Below are positions 34,601-48,656 of a stretch of 64,000 nucleotides of DNA, one piece after another. The notes below the pieces were generated by a model. That model was given only the letters and a program-made list of their open reading frames with translations, did no database searches and was not told where the DNA came from. The stretch covers positions 37,410,727 to 37,474,726 of the forward strand of contig CANTUZ010000001.1 of assembly GCA_947846985.1 (NCBI GenBank). The letters run 5' to 3'. The stretch is from Fratercula arctica (lineage: Eukaryota; Chordata; Aves; Charadriiformes; Alcidae). The position numbers and the translations under genes were made by a program. Numbering within the stretch: the first letter of the stretch is position 1; every line of letters begins with the position of its first letter.

Positions 34601-37600
34601 GCAGTTCAAACTGATGTTCCCAGCATCTCTACAAAGTACCCTGGATCAGCAGGCTGAGAGCTATATCAGGTGTGGTATCTCATACACTTCTTGAAGCCAT
34701 GCTATGGGTGGACACATCCCAATGATGCTATGAATTTAAACTCTAGTCACTGATGATCTCCCCAGTGCAAGAACAGAAAAACTGATGGAACTCAGGAAAA
34801 ATGAAAAAAATATATAATAAAAAAATTGAAAGTGGGTGTTCATATAAATAATAAGAACAAGAGTTTGTTTGAATCTCTGTCCACTGAAATTGCGGAGACT
34901 TTTACCACTGATATTTAATGCAGCACTGAATGTTTTTAAAAAGCACGCTTTAACTACCATATCTATTTATTTGAAGAAAAGTGATAGCAAGCCCTCAGGC
35001 AGATAGGAAAAGGCAGACATTGCCTTATGCATGATTTAAAAAGTCACTTAGGAAAGAAGTAGGAAACAAAATGTTGTTGCTCTTTTCAAATGACAGCAGA
35101 TCTGCAGCTGGGAGAGAGTTCAATTTTTCCCTGACAGGAGTTCAAGGGTGGAGTAGAAATTAGTGCTTAAATGTAAAAATATTTTACTAGCCATTTTTTT
35201 TTTTTGCAGAACATAGATGAGTTAAGTTTATCTGGAATACAGAAAAGCAAAAATGGGCTATTCTTTTTCTGGAAACCTCAGCTAAAATATTGTTGTCCTC
35301 CAGAAGTTTTCTGAGCAATCAGCAAAGATTATCCATCTGCTTAAATAAACTCTTTATTTTTTCTAAGTGCCTCTTCTTTGTTTTAGAGAAACTTTCAATG
35401 TAAAGTTCATCTTTAAAGACTGTATTGCCTTAGTGTGTGAGCTGTAGCTGTTAAGATGAGCAAGGTAGTTTTGAGAACAAATTTCCAAAGTGGGAAGGAT
35501 ATGGAAAGAAATGGTGGGGGGTGGGGAAGAAGCCTGCAATGCCTACAAGGAAGAAAAGGTTTTCTTTCATTTCAGAATAACATTTAATTTTGTGGGCTTT
35601 TTTTAAATTAAAAATACTATTAAGAGCATTCAATAGTTTGTTTCTTCTAAATTCATTAACAATATTCATACCTGGGGAGCGGGGGAGGGGGGAAACAAAC
35701 AAACAAAAACATTTAAAGTTATGGTCGAGAAGACAGTGAACTGAAATGATTTTAAAAAAAAAAATCAAGCATGTAAAAACATTCACATTCAGATCCATTA
35801 CATCCTCTCAGACCCCTTTCTGCTTTTATAGTCTCTTTGCCAAATTGAGTCAAGGTTGGGTTTTTTTTTCCTTTTCTTTCACTTTTTTTTAATTGCCCCA
35901 AACCTGAAAAGTTAGTTAGCCTGCTGGAATGTGGAACATTTATGGGAAATACTATGTGTTTAAGGTCACATGGACCCTGTAATGACCAGGTACAGGTGAT
36001 GGAATGTATCTTCTATTTCCATCTATAGACAATGTCATATAGAATGTTTACCTCATTGTTTCATTATAGTCTTTACTTTAGCATAATTTGTCATAACAAT
36101 GGATTTTCCACAATGCAGAGGAAAGATAACACAAGTTCCCATAGCTGGAAATTTCTCAAGTTAAATGTGATCTGTTCTCAAATTTAAAACAAAATTTTAC
36201 ATTTTTTCCCAAAAAATATTAAGAGATTTAATGTAATAAAATGTTCATCTTTGGGGAGAATAAATAAAAAAAGCCAAGAAAATTACCTTTTACTTGATTT
36301 GTGCACTGGGAGGATGCTGAAAACACTAATTAGTCATTAACACAGCTCAATTTGTAGTCTTAATGCCTCAGAGACAAAAGGCTGTTAACTGGTGTTATTA
36401 TTTGTATAATAGTAGAGCTACAAGTCCGCATTTCAGGCTCCCCTTGTGCTAGGAATTGCAGAAATACATAATAATTAAAAAAAAAAAAAATTCCACCCCA
36501 AGTAATCTTATAACATAAAATTAGACTGCAATAAATTACATCAGTAAAGCAATGACAGGGACAGTAGTCAGAGCAAAGCTGTGTTTTACAGCATTTTTCC
36601 TGAAACCAGTTGCTCACATAAACACTGAATCCACTAATATCTCCAGACAGATGAGTGGGTTAGGTCGGTCAAAGGTCCTATGGCTTCCTTTTGTTCAAAT
36701 ATTTTCTGTATTCCAGCAAGCAAAAGAATCTTAAGCAAATGTAAGCAGCACACTGACTAATTATAACCTGTCATAATAAATAACTGGATCCACTCAAATT
36801 CAGTAACTCATGTAAAGGAAGAACTCCCAGTGGATTTGTGCACATGAAAGAAATGTTAGTTTTATTTAGTTAGTTTTCTGTTATTCAGTTGTGTCCCTTC
36901 TTGTAGCCTAGGTTATCATCACACAAGTCATATCTTCTGGGGATATATTTTTAGAACTGCTAGTAGAAAAATAACCCTTATACTTGAAAAATTTCAAACA
37001 AATAAGGAATCCTGACAAATTTGATAATCTGCATGAGACAAAGCTGTATGATGGAAAACAAGATCAAACTGAAAGGAAAATAAAAATAGAATAGCTAATG
37101 CAAGGAAAGAGATTGTACAAGTTTCCTACAGCTCTACACAGTAAAGCTTTTGATGAAACAAGAACTTCTCTATTCTTTACAAAAAAATGCCAATTCTGTG
37201 GTATTATAAAGCTAAACAAATGGCTTTTAACCAGTAAACAGACTGAGAAATGAAAAGAATTAAGAAAAGGAGTAGCTCTTGAAATTGGAATTTGCCTTTG
37301 TATTTGACTGATTCAGTATTACATATGTTATCTTCTAAAATTATTTTCATTAAGTTGAGAATATACAGCCTACTAGAGCTGTTTGGGTATTTTCTGTCAA
37401 AGTACAGTATTACCCACCCTAAGGTTCAAAAAAGTGGAGTGAAATCTTCCACCCCCTTGCCAGTTATTAGATTTATCTTAAGGCTGTATTGTACATTTTT
37501 CCCTGACTAGCTTTTTCAAAATAACCCTGGGCCGCCTTCAGACCATGTGGAAGTCACAATGTTGCTCATTCTGGCAAATTTATATGTTAAGGGGAGTTAA

Positions 37601-40600
37601 ACATTCGCTGAACAATTTCTGATTCATTGCATCATATTGTAAAGCATCACCCAAGTCATAAATTGAGAGGAACCACAAGATTGTATCTTCCCCAGCCTCC
37701 CCATATTAATTCTGCTTCTGCATCACCAATATCCATCCAAATCACCACCTTTTCCTCACCTGAGCAGTAAAATATGTACCTCAAATTTCTCTCCGTTTCT
37801 TTTTTTTTGTTGTTTTTTAACTTTTCCTCTGGAAGTTATTCACCCATCTCTTCCAAACTAGCATTTCAGAGAAAGAGGAGGGAGAGAACAGATTATCTCT
37901 ATCAGGTTCTCTCTGTTCCCTCTTTCTCCTTTGTGAGAATAGCATTAGACAATTTCTCTCTCCCTTCCATTTTCCAAAGTTGCCTCTCAAAAGCTGAGGG
38001 AGAAAGGAAAATCCCTTTCATGCGGTTTTTTTTTTTTTTTTTTCATGTATCTTCCTCTTTTATCAAGAGTATTTTCAGCACATCCCTATAGCTCTTTGCA
38101 ACCTTAGAACCACTTCTGTATAGAGCATTTCCTCCAGCAGTACAATAAATATCCTTCGTAATATCACCATAAAATCTGTTTGTCCCATGAGGCATCAGTT
38201 TTAAGAAGTCCCAGATACAACATTACACAGATTATATGGTTAATTTTTGACTAACTATACTTACCTTTGATTAACTAAACTTGCTTATTAGGCCTTTCTC
38301 TGGAGACCTTTGAGCAGGATTCCTCAGACTCTTTCCACAATGATCATCTCCTCCCCATGTCAGGCTTGCCAGTTGCTAGTACCCCTTCAGTTTCTTATCA
38401 CCTGAACTTTCTCATATCCTTTGGTCTCTCTATCCCTTGTTCTTCAGCACTGAGTAATTGGCACATAAGACTGTTGTCTTAGCTTTTGTTCCTCCTTTTC
38501 TTCTAAATTCAGCCCTGAAGAAAAAGGTTTCTACTGCTCTCTGAACCCTCTTTTCCTATCCCTTAGCTCCTTCCACACAGCAGGGGAAGTGTGCCGTTTC
38601 TCCAGCTTTGCCCATCTTCAGCTCTGAATTGTCTGTAGGCAAACATCTCTTCTCCTTTTTTCAGTACTGCACAGAAATCTTGCTGTATCCTGTGCCTTAC
38701 CAGGGATTTCTCACCAAGCCTCAGTGGGTTCCTTTGGGTAAACAGTTTGTTCAGTGCAGTGAAGGTTTTTCACTGCAGAAAGAGCAAACTGACAGACCTG
38801 GTGGTGAGAAAAGAATATATAACCTCTATAAAATTACCTGGGTTTCAGTGTGGACCTGTGATTAGGCTTTAGAAAAGAAAGGAATTTCATTATCGTATCT
38901 TAGTAGAAAAGGTAATTAGTCTAACAATTAAAAATAGTTATGGCAAGGTATTCTGGTAAGAAGAATAAATTAGAACAGAAGATAATGATCATCATAAAAG
39001 GAAACAGTTGAAGATCAATTTCATTGTTAAGATTTAAAAAAATGAACTGGTAAAACACATATTTTGCATTAATTTAATTCTGTTTGGTGACATTTTCTAC
39101 TGACTAATGAATGATCAGAATATTCGTGAAAAACTTTCAGTTTGACACAAAATATTAAAACATTGTGGCATGTCATCGATATCATTGCCTTCCTTTATGT
39201 ACATGGCCTATGCCATTATAGTATTTTAGCACAACACCAATGTTGATACATTCATGCTCAGAAATTATTTTATGAGTACAGAATATAGACTCAATGGTCC
39301 AAATAATAGTGTAAGTTGGCAAATCTTGAGTGAGCCCACCAAGTGTGGAATTAAAGGCAGCCAAAATTTTTTGCAGTTTTTATCAAACTTTTCCAATAAT
39401 TTACACAAACCTAAAGTGACAAAAGGAAGATCTGATGCATCTCACAAGTTCTTTTTGTCATTCTGCTGTAGGAGGGTTGTGCTAAATCACTTTGGAATAG
39501 AAAGGATTTGAATCTGACAGTTCCCTTATATTGGATAAGTCCCCTCTTTGCTGTGCCACCACATGAAAAGTGCATTGGGTAGGGAGAAGAACAGAAGCTC
39601 ACACTGTTGCTTCTACTTTCTGAATCTGAACCATTTTTGTCTTAGCGTCTACAAAAAGTACCCAAAATAAATCTATCAGCTCAGAAAGGACATTTTGCAC
39701 AGCCCTAAATAATTTGCTGGAGATAAGCCCTTATGTTTCTCTTACTATGATACTTGAATGACAAGAAAATCCTTCTCTAATTCTGCTGAAATATTTTATC
39801 CTTCTTTTTGGTCCCTAACACAATAAAGCTTGCCTCTTTTGACTTTAAACTTCCCAGGATGGGAATTATATCTTCTTGTACACTAGTAAATCCATTGCAT
39901 AATGGAGTTGTAGTCTTCATGGGGTCCCTGAGGAACTACTGTTCTAAAAAACAATATTAGGGAAACTTCATAGGTTTTTCAAGGGAGGAAAACCTATCAC
40001 CCTGTGCTTGCTTGCTGGATCCCCATTCTGGATTGTGGCTAGCACCACTATCTTAAAACTACAACAGTAACAGCAGTAACAATGAGAGAATTTCAAACTT
40101 TTATTTATCTACAAAAATATCATAAGCACAAAATAGATATTAATGTACCAAATATGCATATGGAATATAGTAGACATTTCAGGACAGAGAAATAGAAGAG
40201 TACTGGAGCTCAGTTATTACAATTGTTTTTACCGCACATGAGATGTTTTTGAATGGGGCTGGTTTAAAAGACATCTCAAATACAATTAAAGAAAAATCCT
40301 AATGGAAAATAATCAGCCAAATATCTTCACAACAGGTGAATATTATTATTAGGGGAAAATATTATCTATAAACACATTACTTTCATCTGATCTGACATAC
40401 TAGCTAATAGCGACTAGAAATAATTATAGGCTGAGAGGCTTGTGGGTAGACAGTGACCTCATTAATCACTGTGATGGAGATACTGGTAGCTCCCTGCAGT
40501 GAGTCATTATAGAAGTGCATCAAATAACAAACAATGACAGCTAGCTAGTAGTGAGTGAAGTCTGACAGATGGTCAATAAATTCAGAACTGACACATTTTT

Positions 40601-43600
40601 GTAACTAAAAAGTAGGTTTGAAGTCTTTTGGGGTTCTAACAGTGCTTCTCCAGAGCAACAAATCTGGGTCGTAAAAGTTAACATCCAGTTCAAGTCCTTT
40701 AAATGTAAAGGAAAGGATAAGAACCAAGTCCTCTAGACAGTAATCGAACTGCAGTATGCACAAGTTTCTAAATACCAGTGACACTTACTAGTTCACTACC
40801 GTTAGGAATGCTGCATCATTTCTAGTCTGCCACCACACCATGCTGTGCACCATCACAACACATTTTATGCTAATGTGATGAGACATCACACAGTTTGATA
40901 TGATGTGGAACAACACAGTGGTGAAAACTTATGGACCAACGTAATTACTTTCAGATAAGAATTATTAACTCAGCTGGCAGAACTCTGATCTAAATGTGCA
41001 TGATCTGAGGATAAATAAATAGATTAGATAGATTTACTGAGAACAATTTGCAAGAACGGATATTCCATTGTGTCTGACTCTGCACACAGCTCTATTTAAA
41101 ATGCTTCTCCCTATGCAATAGTACATACGTGTATTAATCTCCCTCTTGCCCTTTTCAAGACTGCCGTCGTTTATTAATATTTGCTTGTTTTCCTGGTTTT
41201 GCCCTTTATAATTAATTAAAACAAACATTTTGGGGTGTGTTTGGTTTTTAAAAAAAACTGAATTGGCTAACATTGTGTTAATGAAATAACTCTTTTTGGA
41301 AGGAGCATTATTGAAGAAGTAATCACAAAACTTGTAATTAAAAATAGATGTCTAGATCCTCATCAGGAGTAAAGCACTTTTAAACTCTGGAACAGAGACC
41401 ACTTCCTTTTCTGCAGGAGAGTCCCTGGAGTCCTCATGACCTGTTTATTGAGAGAGTTACACTGGGGCAGGGAAATACAGCAAAAGAAAAATTACTAAGC
41501 ACGCTTGCAAATAACAGCACTTGCTAGTTAATTTGGCTTATAGTTGTTGGCCTTTTTCTTGCAAGCATTGAAGAGAGTAAGATTTTATTCAAAATTCAAA
41601 AACTGAAAATGTAGAGAAGATTTGCCCAGGCACAATTGTGCAAAAGAGCATATGAATATAGGTACTGTGCTTTTAAAAACAGAGTAAAGGAAAAGGAAGG
41701 AGGAAGGCTCCTATCTAAGCAAAGGGGGCCAAAGTAAACAATGAGCATCAGTAGCGGAAGACAGAAGTCATGGAGTGAAGTGATACCACCACAAGAATTC
41801 AAGAGGGCCCCACATCCTGGAAGACACTGAGGACCAAGGATGCATCTGGTAATTCTGCTGATTGCCTGAACACAACTAAGCACTGACAGAATAGATGACC
41901 TTTCGGTTTTATTTAGCTTGGAATACTTAGCGGAGCAGTAAGATGTTGTTCTCTAAAAGCCTAAAGAAGAAACCTGGCACTAACATTCAATACGAGACAA
42001 AGACCACTGTGCACATTTATGGTGCTAAGAATAGAGAATAGCTTGTGACAGCATGACACTAAGTAAAGAGAGGAGTATTCAACCCATGCCCTTCTTCAGC
42101 AGATATATAAAAGTGATCTACTGTTTATAAGAGGGAGAAATGACACAGCAGCTTCCTAAACACTCTGGTGTTTCGTTCCAGCTACAGAACAAAGCAAGGG
42201 AAGAAAGCACACACCTAGTTTCAACTTTTTTATTAGAAATATGCTTGGTGTGAATTGCTGGGTTTGAATACAACAAAAGAAAAGTGAATGAATTATTATA
42301 AAGCAGCTGAGAAATCTACTTAGGAGTTTCATTAGATGTTTTCGAAATCTGGGATCCGTACAAGGGGATGTCCTGTGTTGGGCTAAGGGAAGTCACCAAA
42401 ATATTTCAAATATCTTAAAGTATCCTGTGCCTGCATGTTACCTCTACCTGTCATTCCTGATGCTCAAAGATTAATCTGCTCTAACCGCTCTTAGCGGCAA
42501 AAATCAAAACTGCAGGTTTTTTTCTTCAGGCACTAGCTCAGAAAGCTTATTTCATCCCATCCAGGACCAAAAATATTGCTATGTGACACAGGTAACCATT
42601 CATGCAACTTAGAGAGAAAATTACAAATAACTTGTACTGAACTCTTCAGGAACAATTGATAAGCAGCAATTTGTCCAAGCAAATGATTCGTTCACCAATT
42701 ACGAATAATAACTAATCAGTGAAAATTATAACTTGAACTAGGATAATCCAAAATCAGATGAAAGAATAAATTCACTGAAACCATAATTGTAAGCAGTGAA
42801 CCAAAACCAGAACCAGGCCTCCTGAAAACCACTTATCACACGCTGTCACTAGCCATTGCTGACTTCTACAAAAAAAAGAGCCTTTCAAATGCGTCTGCTT
42901 TTGAAAACCACTTGCTTGCTTTGCTTTTTATCTTTTTTATTTTCTTTTTCCATTTGTTTCATTTGTGAAAGGTTTCAGTAAGAACTATTTCCTTTTAAAG
43001 GAAGCAATATTTCAAAGCTAGAATAGATTAATGGACAAAGAAAAAAATTAAGTTGCTAATCTTTTTTTTGCTCATTAATGATAGACTTTTTTCTTGAAAC
43101 AGCTATTAAAAAAAAAAAGTTGACATTTTCCCCCTTCTTATTGCCTACTTTAAGTCCAGTCATATTTTCATAGGCTGTATTGCAAAACAACTGTAAATGA
43201 TAGAGTGGTTAAGGATTTCTTCAAGCAGATTGTTATGAAAATGAGTTGACCCCATCCCCCTTTGTCAATAAAATAGGATATTACCAAAAGATGGCTTTTG
43301 CAATCACATCTGAATTGGTTTTCAAGCTTCACAGAAAGGTCAATTCAAACAGTGACAAACATCACCTTGGTAGGCACCACTGCCTACCTCCAATTTGGGA
43401 AAGCTTTTATAAGCTCACATTCACGCTGAGGGTCAGCTTTTCGGTGTTCTTTTCTGAGAGACTGAAGCATGAAAGCTCTTGAAATCTCCATTTACTTAAT
43501 GAAAATAATATTACTGAATGAATGATAATCAAGTGATGTTTTCATTATGCCAAGTAATTTTCTGCCAGCGTTTCGATTCTCCTTAGCAACATGTGTCTGT

Positions 43601-43883
43601 GAGGGTTGTAACCTATAGGCCCTTTACAGTAACAGTCTCTCGCTCCTGCAAAGGACATCTTAATCAGTATGGGAGGGCTGGCCATTTGAATGTACTGGAG
43701 TAGCTATCTAGAGCTCTCTTTGCTGCTTCGGTCCTAAACAGAAATTTGTTTGTAATTTTCCTTTTTTTTTTTTTTTTTTTTGCTACTTGTTTTATTTCTG
43801 GAAAGTACTATGTCTTTTGATACAGCCACATTAAGGGAATAGAGTAGCAATAGAGTAGTAGGGTATCCTTTAGTGAGCCCCAC
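31624..43883. other. Long noncoding stretch, nothing gene-like
   Basis: Twelve kilobases of AT-rich DNA without a supportable gene. The longest open frame is 115 codons (35798-35451, minus strand), with no recognisable motif. Landmarks are an A run at 33508-33528, a G-rich patch at 35674-35692, and T runs at 38026-38043 and 43762-43781. No mobile element could be named by eye. Confidence 0.55.
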
Positions 43884-44340
43884 TGTCAGGGAGAGACAGG
43901 AGTGGGCTGCTCCGCCAGGGAAGGAGGGCTAGGAGCCACGACCAGCAGCAAGGCAAGCAGGGCAGTGACCCGTCTTGACAGGGGACGTGGACACTGAGCA
44001 AAGCAAGCAGAGCAAGTCCCATGACAGTAACCCAGTTCAGCCAACAGTCTAGCAGCCAGGTTAGACATGACCATGGTGAGACGGATCACCATCACATCAC
44101 CATGATGAGACGAATCCAGGGTCAGGGCAGGAATTCGAGTCAGCAGGTCAGGACCAGGATCAGTGAGGTGGATGGCCAGGCACAACAGCTCTGAGACTGA
44201 GTATCTCAGTTTAAACACAGCTCCTGAGCAAAGAGGGGCCAGGACACAGCTCTTTTCCCAGCAGTCTGACTCAAGGTCACAGCTGTGCCATATCAGAGCT
44301 GGCTGGAAGCCTTCCTTTTAGATACCCATTATCTCTGACA
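43884..44340 (-). repeat. Solo LTR with TG...CA ends and near-identical 5-bp flanks
   Basis: This 457-base GC-richer block begins TGTCAGGGAG and ends ATCTCTGACA. Its ends are inverted repeats matching at 8 of 10 positions, with the terminal TGTCAG/CTGACA perfect. The five bases just outside are CCCAC on the left and CTCAC on the right, which would be a target-site duplication with one mismatch. On the minus strand a TTTAAAC stretch (near 44209) could be a diverged TATA box, and the body resembles a sauropsid LTR I recall, which sets the orientation. No AATAAA is seen. No internal genes remain, so it is read as a recombination-derived solo LTR of a family I cannot name. Confidence 0.65.
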
Positions 44341-46047
44341 CTCACATGTGATGCATTAGGACCAAAGGAAGGATATATGGGATCCTAGGCATGGAAACAG
44401 GTACTTCTGACAAAGAGTGAGTCAAGAGGATGCATAGAGCTAGAGGATTGCAACAAAGCAGAGGATTTGGAGAGCAATGTTCATGACAGAACATTGTTGA
44501 AAAAAACCACTGCTGACATAACAGGACTTTTCATGGTTTTTCATTGATTTTACTCAAAAGGAGTTTTTCATTTCATCTAATGAAAACCCTTCTGAAGCCA
44601 AGGGCTTAATTTCATGCATAGGACTTAATAAATAAGAAGATTTAGTCATAATCATAAGTATTTTATAACACCATATATTTAGAGGAAGAATTGTGTGGAA
44701 AAAAATATATTCCTGGAAGAACTTAGAAATTTTTTTTATTTTTTTATTTTTTTTTAATTTAAACAGTGTTTGGCTAATAGCTTTACCCTTAACAATATAA
44801 GAAAGCATTTTTAAAAAGAAAAAAATATTTAATTTCATTATATTTCTGTTACTAAATATAATTTTTAAAAGAAATGGACGGTGATAAGAAAAATTAAATA
44901 AATTTAAGCCAACAGAAATCTTTTATTCAGAGTGACATAATTTTTTTAGATTTTTAACGCTAGAAGGAGCAGAGAGGACTGTCTCATGCTTTTCTCTGGA
45001 ATGTTAAGTTCAGCTAAAAAATCGGTTATTCACACAGCTCTAGTTAAGACATAAAAATACTTCATGAACACTATTAAATAAGTTTCAACATCTATAAAAT
45101 CTTAACATCTTTCTGTTTCACAGAATGTTTTACAGTTTTAGTCTTAAGAAACAAAAGCTTATGAAGTGCTAAGATTCCCTCATGAATTCAAGAACTAGTA
45201 TAAGCCTTCTGACTTTTCCAGTGTATTTCATTTCTGGAAACATTTTGTAAATTATATTAGTGCTAATCCACTGTGGGATAACAGAATATAATAGAATATG
45301 AAGAGATGCAATTATGGTTTTCTGTGTACAATTCAATAATTCCAAAATGCAAGTGCTTGTCTTTACAGACAGATACGCCTTAATCCCGTAGCTTTTGATT
45401 TTATTATGAGCACAGAAATGTGCCCTAATATAGGGTACATCAACATCACTGATGGCACCATACTATAATTGTCTACATAGCAAAGAATTAATGTAAACTC
45501 ATTCATTTTTCCAAGAAGTCAGGTTACCTTACGAAGCAACTTTCAGCTCCACAAGAGAACTATTTCTAGTATATGAGATAATTGATTTACAGCTTGCTTA
45601 GATGCCTTTACGTCACACTAAAATCTGCAGTCTGAACATGTCAACATACTAAGAATGTTTGGCTGGGCTGACAAAAATTATTACATCAGGTTAGGATTGG
45701 ATTAGGTTTATTTAGATAAAGATACAGCAATTTAGTAGCAGGCATATCACAAAAGACTCAGTAAAGCCTAGAAAATGGTCAGAAAAGCTGTGGTGAGGCA
45801 CATTGTTTATTTTAGGTCAGGGTGTTAAGAAGCGTAATAAACACATACATCATTTGGAGCACTGGAGTAAGTTTAGCATTTTTTTCTGTCTCATCCCACT
45901 CAATCTTATGAGGCTCATGTTCAAAAAAATTATATATGCTACTTCTCCCAGAAATACTAGCAACAAACCCAGAAGTCACAGGGTTAGAGTAACTAATATG
46001 ACTGACATTCTTAATAGGACACCTCGAATGAACTTTGTCAAGGATTT

Positions 46048-46079
46048 GGATTAATTAGTTAATGGATTAATTAGTTAAT
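46048..46079. repeat. Exact 16-bp tandem duplication
   Basis: GGATTAATTAGTTAAT occurs twice in direct succession without a mismatch. Each unit contains a TTAATTAG homeodomain-type core. The perfect identity suggests a recent slippage event. Confidence 0.9.
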
Positions 46080-48616
46080 ATTATACCCCAGGGAAGGTAT
46101 TATTAGCAGAAGCATGGGTGATGTGTTTTAGGGATATGTAATAATTAATAATAAAGGTAAACAAGAAATGTCCCTTTGTAACTGTAGAAAATAGTAGCTG
46201 GCAGTGAAGGTAAGTTGACGAAAATGCTGTATTACCAGCTGTATTGCCACCATTAGTGCACACCAGCCCTGTCAGCAACTGGTCGATGCTGGGAGCCAGC
46301 CAGACCATTTTGGCCAATCTCTACTCATCAGAGTGCAATGTAATTTGGGAACTACCATATGGCAATAAACATGGCTACACAGATACAGCACAGCCCCTTT
46401 ATCACAGTGTTATTAGGCGCTAAGAACACTATGTGACAAAAAGAGAGCAGACTGTCTAGGGTTGCCTTGCAGCTGCCTACATATATGAAATATGTTAGCA
46501 TAATGTTTTGCTTTGCAACCTCAGAGAGATAAGTATCCTTTCTGAAATTGAATAAACAAATATTTCATTACTGTAGTCAGTTTTAATACACAAATCCTTC
46601 CATGTGTATGGTGAAAGAACTGATATGAGTCTGAGGGATAAAGCTGAAATGCTTACAGCCTACATAAAACCTCACAGACAAGAGTTTCTTACAGAGTGAG
46701 ATTGGTCACGTTTCCTTCCACAGAAGAGATTGCTTACACCTTTCTCTTGTGTTTGGGAACACTGAAAAGCTTAGGCTGACGTATTTAAGGAGAAATATTT
46801 AAAGCTTGATAGAATCTGATGGGAGTGCTATTCTCTCTTTTTTTTTTTTCTCTTTTTTTTCTTTCCTGCCACACACGTCTGTCGGGAAGCTACAGTGTGC
46901 CGCTAATAATATAAACTGGTCTCTGTTTTCTCTTGTCTTTCAGGATTACACTTAAAGTGCAGCTACCTGCTGAGACAATAAACATGACTTCCCATGACTT
47001 TTCAGTAAATGAAGCTCACTTCTGAGGCCCCAGGGTATAGTCAATCTAAAATGTAGATATGAGGGCTGGAATTAGAAATTTCATGATCAGCCAAGTGTAC
47101 TTATAGCAGCTACATTTTGAAGGGGCATTCTTTCATCTATTAATTATATTCCACTTCCCCCTCTCACCAACACTAGCGACTCATCATTTTACATATTTAA
47201 TGGAACATGACTAAAAATACATCAGAAAATTAATCGGTATTCATACTGTACCAAAGAATTTTCAGAGTTACCGTTTATTTCTTTCAGACAGGCTGCTAAG
47301 TCTTGGAAAATCTAGAAACAAAAGGAGAGGGCTTACAAAAAAAATTATTATGACAAGATAGCTGCAGGATATAACAGAAAATCAGTGTTCACTGCATAGC
47401 GCAGTTCAATATAGAAAGTAATTTCCCAATCTTTTTCTGTATCTTTGGCTGCCTACTTCCTTGCATGTCATATATCACAATACAGATTTTGCAAAGTAGA
47501 TTGCACAGCGACACTGCCAACCTCCCTAGGCCTCATCTTTAAAGTTAAAAAGATACAGAAATGGAGAGGGAGAAGTATGCTGATTTGTTTTACTGATACT
47601 TTGATTTTGTTGACTCCTCAAAATAAAGAATACAAAGAAGTAGACTCAAGTAAACAGAGTATACTATAAGTAAAATTTATTATTTTACTGCGGGTTTTAT
47701 GCTGGGTATATCAGAACTTAAGCATTTATTTAAAAAGCTATGGCCTCCCCCCATATCTGCAAAAGGACATTCTTTTAAAGTATTACATTTTAAAAAGTGA
47801 TTGATAATTAGGAGGACAAAACAAGCAGCGATTAAAAAAAAAAAAATAAAATTTGCTTATTTACTTCTGGAGACTTTTTGATCCTAAAAGCCTTACTCAC
47901 CTGCACGAGGGAAAATAGGATTTATAACTGCCTGTACTGGAATTAAGACTGAGGGAACATGAAAAATTTTGGGAATTTGCCCATGATGAATTTTCATTTT
48001 TAGGCTGTATCATGAAATGCCTGGGTATATTCACCTTTGCTGCAAAAGCTACTAGCATGCATACATCCAAATTAGAGACAGGAGAAAATATTAATTTTTG
48101 CACATGGGATATGTTTTGAAAGTTGACTAGAACTGAGAGAAGATTTTGCTCTTCTCTGAAAATAAATTAATGGGATGGGATGAGAGGAGATAGTGTAAGA
48201 ACAAAAAGAAGCTGCTGGAAAGGATTCAAAAGTTGCATATTCTGCCTGGTAGATAGAAGGAAATAGACCATGAGACTTTGGTTGCCCAGATGAGAGGGAA
48301 GGGGAATAGCTAATTTAGTTTTTAAGGCAATGAAAATTATAGAAAACATGCAGAGAATGAAGAATTCTCTGGTTTACTAAAAAAGCATGATCTGAAGATT
48401 TTCAGGCTTCCTGGAAGGTATGACACCAATCCAATGAACACTGTTGTCTGTCAAGTAAAGTTACGCACTGAAATGCAGGCAAGGTAATATTTTTACTAAA
48501 TTTGTGCATTTGCTGTGATATAAATCAAAGCACCCTTTAGAAACCCTCTTAAGTCAGTCAGTTTGTGTCTTTAATTTACCTACCATGTGATGTTGAAGAG
48601 TGAAATCATGACTTAA

Positions 48617-48621
<5 letters not shown>

Positions 48622-48655
<34 letters not shown>
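48622..48655. repeat. Poly(T) run, 34 bases
   Basis: The longest homopolymer in the window. It could be the poly(A) tail of a minus-strand retrocopy, but the sequence upstream of the tail on the minus strand (right of it on the plus strand) resembles nothing I know. Confidence 0.9.

Positions 48656-48656
<1 letters not shown>

Noticed and set aside
43886..44218. 110-codon open frame on the minus strand
   Set aside because: It is contained within the solo LTR defined by inverted ends. GC-rich repeats keep frames open by chance.
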